Translations under genes and position numbers: made by a program
Notes under the pieces: model-generated
What the model was told of the DNA's origin: nothing
Databases searched by the model: none
What the model saw: the letters and a program-made list of their open reading frames with translations, nothing else
Shown: positions 26,250 through 33,264 of the stretch, piece by piece
How positions within the stretch are numbered: position 1 is the first letter of the stretch
Layout of the letters: each line of letters starts with the position of its first letter
Assembly: GCA_017614315.1 (NCBI GenBank)
Contig: JAGACA010000009.1
Span: forward strand, 1-64,000
DNA length: 64,000 nt
Direction: 5' to 3'
DNA from: Clostridia bacterium
GTDB lineage: Bacteria; Bacillota; Clostridia; Christensenellales; CAG-138

Positions 26250-26420
26250 TCACCTGTTCCTCACGAGAAGAACGATGACCGTTCCGCGAAGGTCGTCCGC
26301 GGCGCTTAAGTCGAGGCTGACCGCCTCCCAGCCCTCAGCGGACAGCTCGGAAAGAGCCTTTTCGATATCCTCGTTCGTGGTCTTCGCTCTCTTGAACTCG
26401 ACGATCTTGTATTCCTTCAT
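26250..26420 (-). CDS. Small protein, DUF4177-like
   Basis: 56 residues starting MKEYKIVEFKRAKTTNEDIE, with the pattern ALSELSAEGWEAVSLDL, resembling small DUF4177 proteins. The start is backed by GGAGG 8 bases upstream. The function is unknown. Confidence 0.7.
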   Translation of the reverse strand: MKEYKIVEFKRAKTTNEDIEKALSELSAEGWEAVSLDLSAADDLRGTVIVLLVRNR

Positions 26421-26453
26421 ATTATTATCCTCCGTGTGATAATCGTTTTTCCG

Positions 26454-26765
26454 TCAGCGCTTCTTCCCGGCGGGCGGCTCTTCGGCCATTGCGAGCATGA
26501 GCTCTTTCAAAAACTCCCGGTCGTCGATCCTGTCGACGAGGAGCATCTCCTTCCCTCCCTCGTAGGGTATCTCGCGGGGAGCGTCCCCGAGCATCGCCCT
26601 CGCGGCGGCCGTCGGCTTCACGAGGAAGCGATCGTCGTACACGCCGCCGACGATCCTCCCGCGGCAGTAGATGATGAATTCCCCCATCATCGCCCTGTAC
26701 GAGATCCCGTCCGCGAGGGAAAGCTGATCCAGTACATATTGAAGATATTCTTTGCCCGAAGCCAT
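26454..26765 (-). CDS. TfoX/Sxy N-terminal-domain protein
   Basis: 103 residues, a single TfoX N-terminal-like domain (SYRAMMGEFIIYCRGRIVGGVYDDRFLVKPT). In gamma-proteobacteria the full protein controls competence; stand-alone domains like this are widespread and their role is unknown. The ATG at 26765 has GGGAGG 6 bases upstream and is preferred over 26804. It is 33 bases upstream of the small DUF4177-like gene, with which it probably forms an operon. Confidence 0.75.
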   Translation of the reverse strand: MASGKEYLQYVLDQLSLADGISYRAMMGEFIIYCRGRIVGGVYDDRFLVKPTAAARAMLGDAPREIPYEGGKEMLLVDRIDDREFLKELMLAMAEEPPAGKKR

Positions 26766-26833
26766 GAAGCGCCTCCCGATGAGCGGTTTTGGTAAGTATA
26801 GCATAAAAAAGGGAAAAAGAAAACGGGGGGAAA

Positions 26834-27040
26834 CACGCGAACCTTATGCCAACAAAAGACCACGCGATGCGTGTATTCATGTGAAGCCTTACGGGGCGGA
26901 CTGCTCGCTTCTCTCGCAAGGCCGCCCGTTCGTCGCCTTTTTGACCATTCACCGGATGGTCAAAATTGCCTTCGGCAACCGGCGCCGAACCTGCGGAACG
27001 CACGCGAACCTTATGCCAACAAAAGACCACGCGATGCGTG
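26834..27040. repeat. 40-bp direct repeat flanking 127 bp next to tRNA-Gln
   Basis: Two identical 40-base copies, 26834-26873 and 27001-27040, starting CACGCGAACCTTATGCC. The second copy contains one arm of the tRNA-Gln terminator; the first copy has only part of the hairpin. The 127 bases between hold a 10-bp hairpin (TTTTGACCAT / ATGGTCAAAA, 26939-26965) but no gene. Confidence 0.8.
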
Positions 27041-27050
27041 GTCTTTTGTT
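27018..27050 (-). terminator. Terminator of the tRNA unit
   Basis: Perfect 15-bp stem AACAAAAGACCACGC / GCGTGGTCTTTTGTT with loop GAT. It begins at the last base of the tRNA-Gln CCA end. Confidence 0.85.
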
Positions 27051-27123
27051 GGCTGCGGAACTAGGATTTGAACCTAGACAATACGAGTCAGAGTCGTAGG
27101 TGCTACCATTACACAATTCCGCA
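27050..27123 (-). tRNA. tRNA-Gln (anticodon CTG)
   Basis: A full cloverleaf on the minus strand: acceptor TGCGGAA / TTCCGCA with the U1-A72 pair typical of tRNA-Gln, D arm TGTAATGGTAGCA, anticodon arm TACGA-CTCTGAC-TCGTA (anticodon CTG, reads CAG), T arm CTAGG-TTCAAAT-CCTAG, and an encoded CCA. Confidence 0.95.
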
Positions 27124-27144
27124 ATATTTCCCATTGTGCCGTTC

Positions 27145-27185
27145 GCCCCACATATAACACCCGCTTGCTCAAGCAGGTATGGGGC
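27145..27185 (-). other. Long hairpin in the spacer between two tRNAs
   Basis: Outer stem GCCCCA / TGGGGC and inner stem CCCGCTTG / CAAGCAGG (one G-U pair) make a 41-base hairpin. It sits between tRNA-Val and tRNA-Gln and may guide processing of a common precursor. Confidence 0.45.
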
Positions 27186-27279
27186 CCGCGCCCGCACGCC
27201 ATCGTTGCGGCCGACAAGACCCGAAAATATGGTTTGAGGGTTTATATACGGGGCGTCACGCACACCGCAGGAAATCTTA

Positions 27280-27356
27280 TGGTGGGGTTAGTTGGGATCG
27301 AACCAATGACCTCTACGATGTCAACGTAGCGCTCTAACCAGCTGAGCTATAACCCC
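27280..27356 (-). tRNA. tRNA-Val (anticodon GAC)
   Basis: Cloverleaf on the minus strand: acceptor GGGGTTA / TAACCCC, D arm GCTCAGCTGGTTAGAGC, anticodon arm CTACG-TTGACAT-CGTAG (anticodon GAC), T arm TTGG-TTCGATC-CCAA type, encoded CCA. It lies upstream of tRNA-Gln on the same strand. Confidence 0.95.
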
Positions 27357-27532
27357 GCGTTTTTTAGTGCAAGCATTATTATACACAGATTATTCAAAAA
27401 AGCAAGCCCTTTTTTCAAAAAATTTTTTTGTGCGCGCAAAGCCCGATCCGGCCATATTATTATAGAAAAAGCCCGATCATTCGCCGTTTTTCGAAAAATT
27501 AAAAATTTTTTCTCATTTTACAAAATTTTTAC

Positions 27533-27564
27533 TTGACAAAAATTCGTTTGTAATGTAATATAAT
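27533..27564 (+). promoter_or_regulatory. Promoter of the fibre locus
   Basis: Consensus -35 TTGACA at 27533-27538. The -10 is either TAATAT (17-base spacer) or the perfect TATAAT at 27559-27564 (20-base spacer). It lies about 60 bases before the first gene. The rest of 27357-27620 is AT-rich with no gene. Confidence 0.6.
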
Positions 27565-27620
27565 CGTGGTAGTGTATCAGTCGGTTTATATCAAGCGACT
27601 TGCGAAAGGAGGCGCCTTCA

Positions 27621-28583
27621 GTGGATAACGAGCTCGATACCTCTGTGATCGAACCCGCCGCCGAAGGAACGATCCCCGCTGATGAGCCCCTTGAAGAAGA
27701 CCTCCTGCCCGCCGATGAAGAACCGGCGGTGACAGAACCCCCGGCCGAGGAAGAACCTCTTCCCGAGGAACCCGTCAAGGAGGAGCCTCCCAAACCCGAC
27801 TATCTTCGGATGACGATCAATTCCTGCATCCAGCCGCTTGAGATGCGCTTTTCGCAGATCAACAGCTGCTACCGGAAGAAGCCCGTCGCGTACCGCTCGT
27901 TTACATATATAAACAGCGTTATCCAGGGCGTCGTCCCGCCGGAAAAATATTCCTACGCCGCCGACGGCACCGACAGGGGCAAAAGGCTCGCGGTCTGGAA
28001 TATCGAAGCGGCGATGCACACCGTCGAGACGATGATACTTGCCGGACGGCACATCGAATTCGTTTCCGCAAGGATCTCGCCCAAACTCGTTAACGAACCG
28101 GATTTTTACAGCTTCATACAGGGCATCATCGAAAAGAACCAGTTCCAGTTCCCCGAGCTCATATGTCTTGAGTTCCCGAGAACGGCGCTCTACGAGGATG
28201 AGGAGCAGCTCAGAATGGCCATCCTCAGTATGAAGCTTCTTAAAGTAAAGACCATGCTCGCAGGGTGCGGTCAGAAGGATTCCCCCGTTACCCAGCTCAT
28301 AAATCTTCCGTTTGATTATGTGCTGTTGGCTCCGTGGATGACCGCTCTCGTAGGCGACAGGTCAAAGGCAGCGTCTATCGAAACCTTCATCGGCTTCCTT
28401 CGCAGCGTCCCCTGCGGCGTGATATGCGAGGGTGCGAGGGACGACGAACAAGTCACTCTCATGAGCCGCGCCGACTGCTTCGGATATATCCCCGCCCGCG
28501 ATTACGTGGGTCTGGCGCAGCACGGAAGGCTGAGGATGACCTTGGACGAGGCCGTCGCACAGAAGGAGGAGGATGAGTACTGA
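27621..28583 (+). CDS. Degenerate EAL-domain protein (candidate c-di-GMP receptor)
   Basis: 320 residues, no membrane segment. Residues 1-60 are disordered and rich in Glu and Pro. The rest follows the EAL barrel pattern but the catalytic motifs are gone: EAL reads VAY (near 89-91), DDFG reads AGCG (214-217), EGVE reads EGAR (270-273) and QGY reads FGY (287-289). It therefore should not cleave c-di-GMP but might bind it or a partner. It starts with GTG at 27621, 8 bases after AAAGGAGG; the TTG at 27600 would cover that site. First gene of the locus; its stop overlaps the next start (TGATG). Confidence 0.7.
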   Translation: MDNELDTSVIEPAAEGTIPADEPLEEDLLPADEEPAVTEPPAEEEPLPEEPVKEEPPKPDYLRMTINSCIQPLEMRFSQINSCYRKKPVAYRSFTYINSVIQGVVPPEKYSYAADGTDRGKRLAVWNIEAAMHTVETMILAGRHIEFVSARISPKLVNEPDFYSFIQGIIEKNQFQFPELICLEFPRTALYEDEEQLRMAILSMKLLKVKTMLAGCGQKDSPVTQLINLPFDYVLLAPWMTALVGDRSKAASIETFIGFLRSVPCGVICEGARDDEQVTLMSRADCFGYIPARDYVGLAQHGRLRMTLDEAVAQKEEDEY

Positions 28584-29320
28584 TGGAAGCCGGAACCGTC
28601 AAACAGGGTGGTTTGACCATCAGAAGGACCGCGCATGAGATCAAGGTCTTCCGCACGGCAAAAAAACTCGTCCCGCTCGGCTGCGGACTTGCGGCGCTAG
28701 TTCTGATCGTCGGATACGTCATTTCGGTATTATACATGAGGTTCGGCGCATTCACGGTCATGATCAACAAGTACGATCAGCTCGACTATGCGCTGGCGCT
28801 GTCGGAAAGTTCTTCCTTTAATACTTACACCGCGCATCTTAACGCCGATATAGACGAAAAGATAACCAATATCAGCGTGGACTGGCTCCCGGCATGGCTT
28901 GACAACGTGGACGGCGAGCACAACGGCGACAACTATGTCGCATACACCTTCTACTGCAAGAACATGGGCGTCAACCCGGTCGACTACACGTACGAGCTGT
29001 ACATCGCCAACATGTCCCTTGAAGTGGAAAGGGCCGTAAGGATCAGGCTTTACGTAAACGGCGAATACGTCGATTACGCCTATGCCAGGACGGACGGCGG
29101 CGAAGGTCCCGAGCCCGGAACGACCATGTTCCAGTCCGGCAACACCGTCGTCAAGAACATCATCAGGGATTTCAAGCCCGGCGATATCACCAAATACACC
29201 GTGGTGATCTGGCTTGAGGGCGACGATCCCGAATGCGTCGACAAGATCCTCGGCGGTCAGCTCAAGGTCGATATGGCCATGAGCATCGTACGCGAGGAAG
29301 ACGAAACTCCCCGCACCTGA
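28583..29320 (+). CDS. Membrane-anchored accessory protein of the fibre locus
   Basis: 245 residues. A cytosolic N-terminus is followed by one membrane segment (about 31-52) and an outward beta-rich domain of about 190 residues with FKPGDITKYTVVIWLEGDDP and ILGGQLKVDMAMS. That ending resembles domains found in SipW/TasA-type secreted proteins, as far as I recall. It is translationally coupled to the EAL-like gene, so the two may form a signalling or assembly unit across the membrane. Not assigned to a named family. Confidence 0.55.
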   Translation: MEAGTVKQGGLTIRRTAHEIKVFRTAKKLVPLGCGLAALVLIVGYVISVLYMRFGAFTVMINKYDQLDYALALSESSSFNTYTAHLNADIDEKITNISVDWLPAWLDNVDGEHNGDNYVAYTFYCKNMGVNPVDYTYELYIANMSLEVERAVRIRLYVNGEYVDYAYARTDGGEGPEPGTTMFQSGNTVVKNIIRDFKPGDITKYTVVIWLEGDDPECVDKILGGQLKVDMAMSIVREEDETPRT

Positions 29321-29338
29321 TCTTAATTTGGTATCACG

Positions 29339-29440
29339 GCCGCCGCAAGCGGCGCGATATAAATAAAAAACATTATATCATGCCTCTTACGGATGGCGGT
29401 CCGGAACGCATGATAAATACAAGAAAGGAAATATAAAACC
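29339..29440 (+). promoter_or_regulatory. Structured leader (copy A) of the TasA-like gene
   Basis: A short GC hairpin (GCCGC...GCGGC) is followed by a conserved GATATAAA stretch and a main hairpin at 29376-29415 with the perfect stem TATCATGC / GCATGATA. An inner CGGA / TCCG stem carries a TGGCGG loop, and the ribosome-binding site AAAGGA follows. Copy B at 32007 keeps the pairing with different bases. It does not match the c-di-GMP riboswitch consensus I know. Confidence 0.55.
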
Positions 29441-30202
29441 ATGAAAAAAGCTGCTTTAAAACTCATCCCCGCCCTGTGCATGCTCCTCATCAGCGCCATG
29501 ATGCTTGGCACCACGACCTACGCTTGGTTCTCGATGAACACCACCGTTACTGCCACCGGCATGAACGTCACCGCGAAGTCCGATAACAAGTTCCTGCAGA
29601 TCGTCCAGCACGGCGATACCTTTGTAGATTCTTCTGCTCAGAACACCGTTACCGCTGCCGTAGTGTCTGCCGCTCTCAAGCCCACCACGACCGCTACCGC
29701 GATCAGCTCTGCTTCGATCACCGCGATCACCTCTGCTGCTGACGCCAGCGATATCCTCTGGGCCGAGACCTTCAGCAACTCCCCGGATTCTTCCGCCAAG
29801 GGCGCTGACAAGATCTACACCGCGGTCACTGCCGCTGCAAGCGCCGGCACCGACTACACCCTCCTGAATTCGTTCGACATCCGTCTGAACCCGACCGGAG
29901 ACGTCACCTCTGCCAGCCTTAAGGTCAACAATGTTACCATCGCTCACGACGCCGGCAACAACGACGCCATGCTCGCCGCTGTCCGCGTTCTCGTTGTCTG
30001 CGGTGACGAGTGGTCGCTTTGGAGCTACTCCGGCGTCCTCATGGCCACTGCCTCCGGTAACGTTCTCGGTTCCGTGACCGACACTCCCGTCACCGTTCAT
30101 GTTTACATCTTCTTCGACGGTGAAGACTCCGCCACGACCACGAACAACGCCGCGGATCTCGGTACTGACGGCTACGACGTCGAAGTCGTCTTCGGTGTGT
30201 AA
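29441..30202 (+). CDS. TasA-like secreted fibre subunit (SipW-type signal peptide)
   Basis: 253 residues. The N-terminus is the SipW-cognate signal class: MKKAALKLIPALC..., a hydrophobic core, then TTTYAWFSMNT, with the aromatic AWF just after the predicted cut. The mature part is rich in Ala, Ser, Thr and beta-strand patterns, has no anchor, and ends VEVVFGV. It uses GCT, TCT and GTT codons more than its neighbours, as strongly expressed genes often do. A long structured leader precedes it and hairpins follow it. It is most likely the main exported fibre or matrix protein processed by one of the two SipW-like peptidases downstream (inference). Confidence 0.7.
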   Translation: MKKAALKLIPALCMLLISAMMLGTTTYAWFSMNTTVTATGMNVTAKSDNKFLQIVQHGDTFVDSSAQNTVTAAVVSAALKPTTTATAISSASITAITSAADASDILWAETFSNSPDSSAKGADKIYTAVTAAASAGTDYTLLNSFDIRLNPTGDVTSASLKVNNVTIAHDAGNNDAMLAAVRVLVVCGDEWSLWSYSGVLMATASGNVLGSVTDTPVTVHVYIFFDGEDSATTTNNAADLGTDGYDVEVVFGV

Positions 30203-30239
30203 TCGGTTAAGCTGACCGATCTGCTCAATGAATCAATAA

Positions 30240-30342
30240 GATCCGAGAGGGCGCCGAGCCCTCCCGGATCCCCCGACGAAATTAATAATTTGCGCTAATT
30301 ATTATGCAAAACGATCGGTGGACGCGACCGATCGTTTTCTTA
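30240..30342 (+). terminator. Two hairpins after the TasA-like gene
   Basis: First a GC-rich stem GATCCGAGAGGGC / GCCCTCCCGGATC (30240-30270), then an intrinsic terminator AAAACGATCGGT / ACCGATCGTTTT (30308-30338) ending in TCTT. This would yield a stable short mRNA for the abundant subunit and limit read-through. Confidence 0.75.
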
Positions 30343-30423
30343 TACCTTTGTCGGGTGCATAGCGCCCGCGGCCCGGACTATCCGCGCAGCAGATGACTGC
30401 GCGACAAAAGAGGACGTATAAGC

Positions 30424-31797
30424 ATGGAAGAGACAACCATTGAAAAGAACGCCCCGAAGGGGCTCGGCTGGAAGATATTCAGCGTGTTGGGAAAGCCCGA
30501 TACACAGCTTTTCGCTTTGGTGATCGCCATTCTCCTCGCGTTGCAGGTGCTTTTCGGTATTTTCGAAAGCACTCCCTCAAATATCGAGCTTACGACTCTG
30601 TTCTTCGGAAAGACCGTCGTAGTGAGGCTGCTGGGGTATCTGGGACTTGTTAACTGGGCGGTCGGCTTTTACTGCCGGATGTTCGTCCATCGCGGCAAAG
30701 CGGTCAGGTATACTGTAAAGAAACGTCCGTGGGCGCTGCTTTTCGCGATACTCCTGTTCTGGGCGCTTTTGATGATACGCTTCGCCTCGGACAAAAGGCT
30801 CGCCGTATTCGGAAGCGCATACCGTTACGAGGGCTACCTCTCCTATCTTGCGTATGCGGGCATATTTCTGAATGCGTCGCTTATCAAGGACGAAAAATAC
30901 CGGAAGATCCTGTTCTCATCGGTCGCCGTGAGTTCCGCCCTGCTGGCCGGTCTCACGCTAATAAAAGAGCTTGCGGGCGTTTCCTTTATAATGAACAGGT
31001 ACAGCCTGGTCTACGCTTACAGCGCGACGTTCATCAATTCAAATCATTACGGATATTATCTTTGCGTGTCCATGACCGTCATAGCGGGAGCCTTCATGAC
31101 TGTGAAGAAGCTGTGGGCAAAGATCGCTCTCGGGCTCTGCTTTGCGGTAAACACGGTCGTACTGCTTCTGAACGGTTCTATCGGGCCGTATATCGCCGCT
31201 GCCGCAGGGCTTCTGATGCTCCTCGTCTTTTTCATGATCCGCCGTGGCTTCAAAAAAGCCTGGCCGATATTCTTTATCATCGGCGCTTTCATACTGCTCA
31301 GCGTGGTCATAAGCGGGCAGAAGATAATCAACGATATCATGGGGCTCGGCAGGATCACCGACGACAGCTTCGGGAGCATACGCGGCGTCCTTTGGAAAAA
31401 AACGGTCGAGACCATCCTGAAGCATCCCATTACGGGCGTCGGTACCGACAACGTCCAGCTTTATATCGGTCTGAGCATACCTCATAACGAGTATCTTCAG
31501 ATCGCTGCGAACCTCGGCTTCCCCGGGATAATCCTCTATCTCTCCGCTCTTGCCGCGATGCTTGCCGCGGCAATGAAGAACCTCAAAAAGCTCGGCGACG
31601 GCGCACTCATCGCCGGAACGGCCGCTTTCGTTTACGGCATATCGGCGTTCGTGGGGATAAGTATCCCCATCGCGACATATCAGCTTTTCCTGTATCTCGG
31701 ACTGCTTGACGGCTGGTTCCGCGCCCGCGACGACGCGGCGCTTAACGCCATGGCGCTCGAGGCGATCAGGAACAGGCAGGAGGAAACAAAACAATAA
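30424..31797 (+). CDS. O-antigen ligase/O-oligosaccharyltransferase-like membrane protein
   Basis: 457 residues with about 10-12 membrane segments. The large outer loop holds the Wzy_C-type signature: Arg and Trp in SIRGVLWKKTVETILKHP, then GVGTDN and PHNEYLQIAANLG. Such proteins move lipid-linked glycans onto lipid A or onto proteins. In a monoderm, and between genes for Ser/Thr-rich secreted proteins, a role in glycosylating the fibre proteins or in polymerising a matrix polysaccharide is plausible (inference). AGAGG lies 10 bases before the ATG. Confidence 0.75.
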   Translation: MEETTIEKNAPKGLGWKIFSVLGKPDTQLFALVIAILLALQVLFGIFESTPSNIELTTLFFGKTVVVRLLGYLGLVNWAVGFYCRMFVHRGKAVRYTVKKRPWALLFAILLFWALLMIRFASDKRLAVFGSAYRYEGYLSYLAYAGIFLNASLIKDEKYRKILFSSVAVSSALLAGLTLIKELAGVSFIMNRYSLVYAYSATFINSNHYGYYLCVSMTVIAGAFMTVKKLWAKIALGLCFAVNTVVLLLNGSIGPYIAAAAGLLMLLVFFMIRRGFKKAWPIFFIIGAFILLSVVISGQKIINDIMGLGRITDDSFGSIRGVLWKKTVETILKHPITGVGTDNVQLYIGLSIPHNEYLQIAANLGFPGIILYLSALAAMLAAAMKNLKKLGDGALIAGTAAFVYGISAFVGISIPIATYQLFLYLGLLDGWFRARDDAALNAMALEAIRNRQEETKQ

Positions 31798-31813
31798 CGG
31801 CTCGCAGGCCGGT

Positions 31814-31841
31814 CAGGCGCCCGTTAAGGGCGTCTTTTTTT
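31814..31841 (+). terminator. Terminator after the ligase-like gene
   Basis: Stem AGGCGCCC / GGGCGTCT with loop GTTAA followed by a T7 tract. Confidence 0.75.
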
Positions 31842-31889
31842 CACATCGATCTCATGACGAAATATATGTAAAAAATGTCTGTTTAGGTA

Positions 31890-31918
31890 TTGACAAATAA
31901 ATCTGATTGCAATAAAAT
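31890..31918 (+). promoter_or_regulatory. Promoter before the truncated TasA-like copy
   Basis: TTGACA, 17 bases, TAAAAT (11 of 12 consensus positions). Transcription would give a leader of about 180 bases ending in hairpin copy B and continue into the secreted-protein genes from 32445. Confidence 0.8.
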
Positions 31919-32006
31919 ATACAGTGTATAGATGTAGTATGGGCAAAGTGTATTCATGCTGCACGGGTCAGACCCCCGAATACGGTCATTTTTCCGGGTT
32001 ATCGTG

Positions 32007-32105
32007 TCCGCTTTTGTGCGGCGGGATATAAAAAACATCTTGCATACCCCTTCCGGAGGACGGTCCGGTACGTATGTCAAGAGATAAGAAAGGAAATATA
32101 AAAAT
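32007..32105 (+). promoter_or_regulatory. Structured leader (copy B)
   Basis: Same layout as the leader at 29339: small hairpin CCGC / GCGG, GATATAAA, main stem CTTGCATAC / GTATG(T)CAAG (32039-32081), inner CCGGA / TCCGG with a GGACGG loop, then the identical AAGAAAGGAAATATAAAA. Several base pairs are changed on both sides compared with copy A. Confidence 0.55.
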
Positions 32106-32219
32106 ATGAAAAAGGCTGTAATGAAGCTCATTCCGGCTCTCTGTATGCTTCTCATCGACGCCTTGCCGGCCTGCGCCGGCGGTCACGGCGTTGTTTCCGA
32201 CCGTTCCAAGGAAATCTAA
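32106..32219 (+). pseudogene. Truncated second copy of the TasA-like gene
   Basis: 37 codons. The first 17 residues, MKKAVMKLIPALCMLLI, are nearly identical to the start of the gene at 29441. After that the reading frame diverges into a GC-rich stretch (GCCGGCCTGCGCCGGC) and stops before the AWF junction. The leader and ribosome-binding site are intact, so it could still be translated as a leader peptide. Deletion within a tandem duplicate is the simplest origin. Confidence 0.75.
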
Positions 32220-32444
32220 TATTCGTGATCGATCTGTCCGAAGGATCGAAATGATCGGCATTTATGCGGATCGTTTTGAGGTTTGATCGTCGGGCGATCT
32301 TTCACCGCGAAAAACAGCGGCTCGATTTTCCGATCAAAGTTCGTTGTCTTTTCCGCGTATAAACATAATCGACGCAAATTGCCCTTCGCGCATCGAAAAA
32401 AAACGATCCGTGCGCGTATAAATAACGGGAAAGGAGGATGCAGG

Positions 32445-33263
32445 ATGACCAAGGATAAAGTCAAAAAGATCCTTCCGCTTGCCGGCAGGCTTGCGGGTAT
32501 ACTGTTCATATTCGTTCTGATACTGCTCATCTGCATCAGGTTCCTCTTCCCCGCGTTCGGCTGGTTCGCAAAGAACAGGAAGGTCACCGCAAGCGACGCC
32601 GGCGCGTCGTCTGTTGCGCCCAATGACGTCGTTATCGAGGAATACCGCGTATATCTTCACAACTACGACAGCGAAGGCGTGGTCGAGGTGTCGAACAACG
32701 TCCCGAGCAGCGCGCTCTATGAGCATGGCTTCATCATGAACAAATACGACACCATCCTGACGGAGCATAACGCCAACACGCGCGTAGTGATCCGCGTGCT
32801 GATAAGCAACATCCCCGAGGATATGACCAATCTCGTTATCACCGTCGGCCATACCAGCCCGCTCGCGAATTCGAGCGCGGCTCTTGCGGCTATATTCTCG
32901 AATATCTGCTCCATCGAGGCGCGCTACGGGGCGAACGGCGACAATATCGAGACGGTCTACTCGTCCTTCACCGGTTCGGGCGTTCAGAAGTTCGTGACCG
33001 TTTCGCGCTCCGGCGCGAGCTTCACCAATACGAAGGTCGGCTCGCTAACATTCAACCTCGGGGCGTATTCCTCCCACGTCTTTACCCAGAGCGGCACGAG
33101 GAAGCTCGTGGTCTATATCGCTCTGGACTACGATCCGGATCTCGTCGAAGAATTCGCCTCTCAGAACGAGAACAGCACCTCGTTCAGCGCGGTGTTGGAA
33201 AACAACATCGACTTCAACAAGGATCTGACTCCTTTCGTCATCAGCTACAGCAGGGGATCATGA
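32445..33263 (+). CDS. Secreted or membrane-anchored minor fibre protein
   Basis: 272 residues. Positively charged N-terminus, hydrophobic segment (about 14-36), then FPAFGWFAKNRKVTASD, the same aromatic junction style as in the TasA-like protein (AWFSMN) and the giant protein (AWYAKN). The mature part is a beta-rich domain (YRVYLHNYDSEGVVEVSNN...). No cell-wall anchor is seen. AAGGAGG lies 7 bases before the ATG, and the 224 bases before it hold short inverted repeats but no gene. One base separates it from the giant gene, so the two are co-translated and probably assemble together (inference). Confidence 0.6.
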   Translation: MTKDKVKKILPLAGRLAGILFIFVLILLICIRFLFPAFGWFAKNRKVTASDAGASSVAPNDVVIEEYRVYLHNYDSEGVVEVSNNVPSSALYEHGFIMNKYDTILTEHNANTRVVIRVLISNIPEDMTNLVITVGHTSPLANSSAALAAIFSNICSIEARYGANGDNIETVYSSFTGSGVQKFVTVSRSGASFTNTKVGSLTFNLGAYSSHVFTQSGTRKLVVYIALDYDPDLVEEFASQNENSTSFSAVLENNIDFNKDLTPFVISYSRGS

Positions 33264-33264
33264 T

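Noticed and set aside
27124..27279. A third tRNA or small RNA gene between the two tRNAs
   Set aside because: No cloverleaf can be folded; only a single long hairpin (27145-27185) was found.
27600..27620. TTG start for the pseudo-EAL gene
   Set aside because: It would translate through the AAAGGAGG site that serves the GTG at 27621.
29376..29415. c-di-GMP riboswitch before the TasA-like gene
   Set aside because: The conserved core sequences of class I and II are absent; only a hairpin with covariation can be shown.
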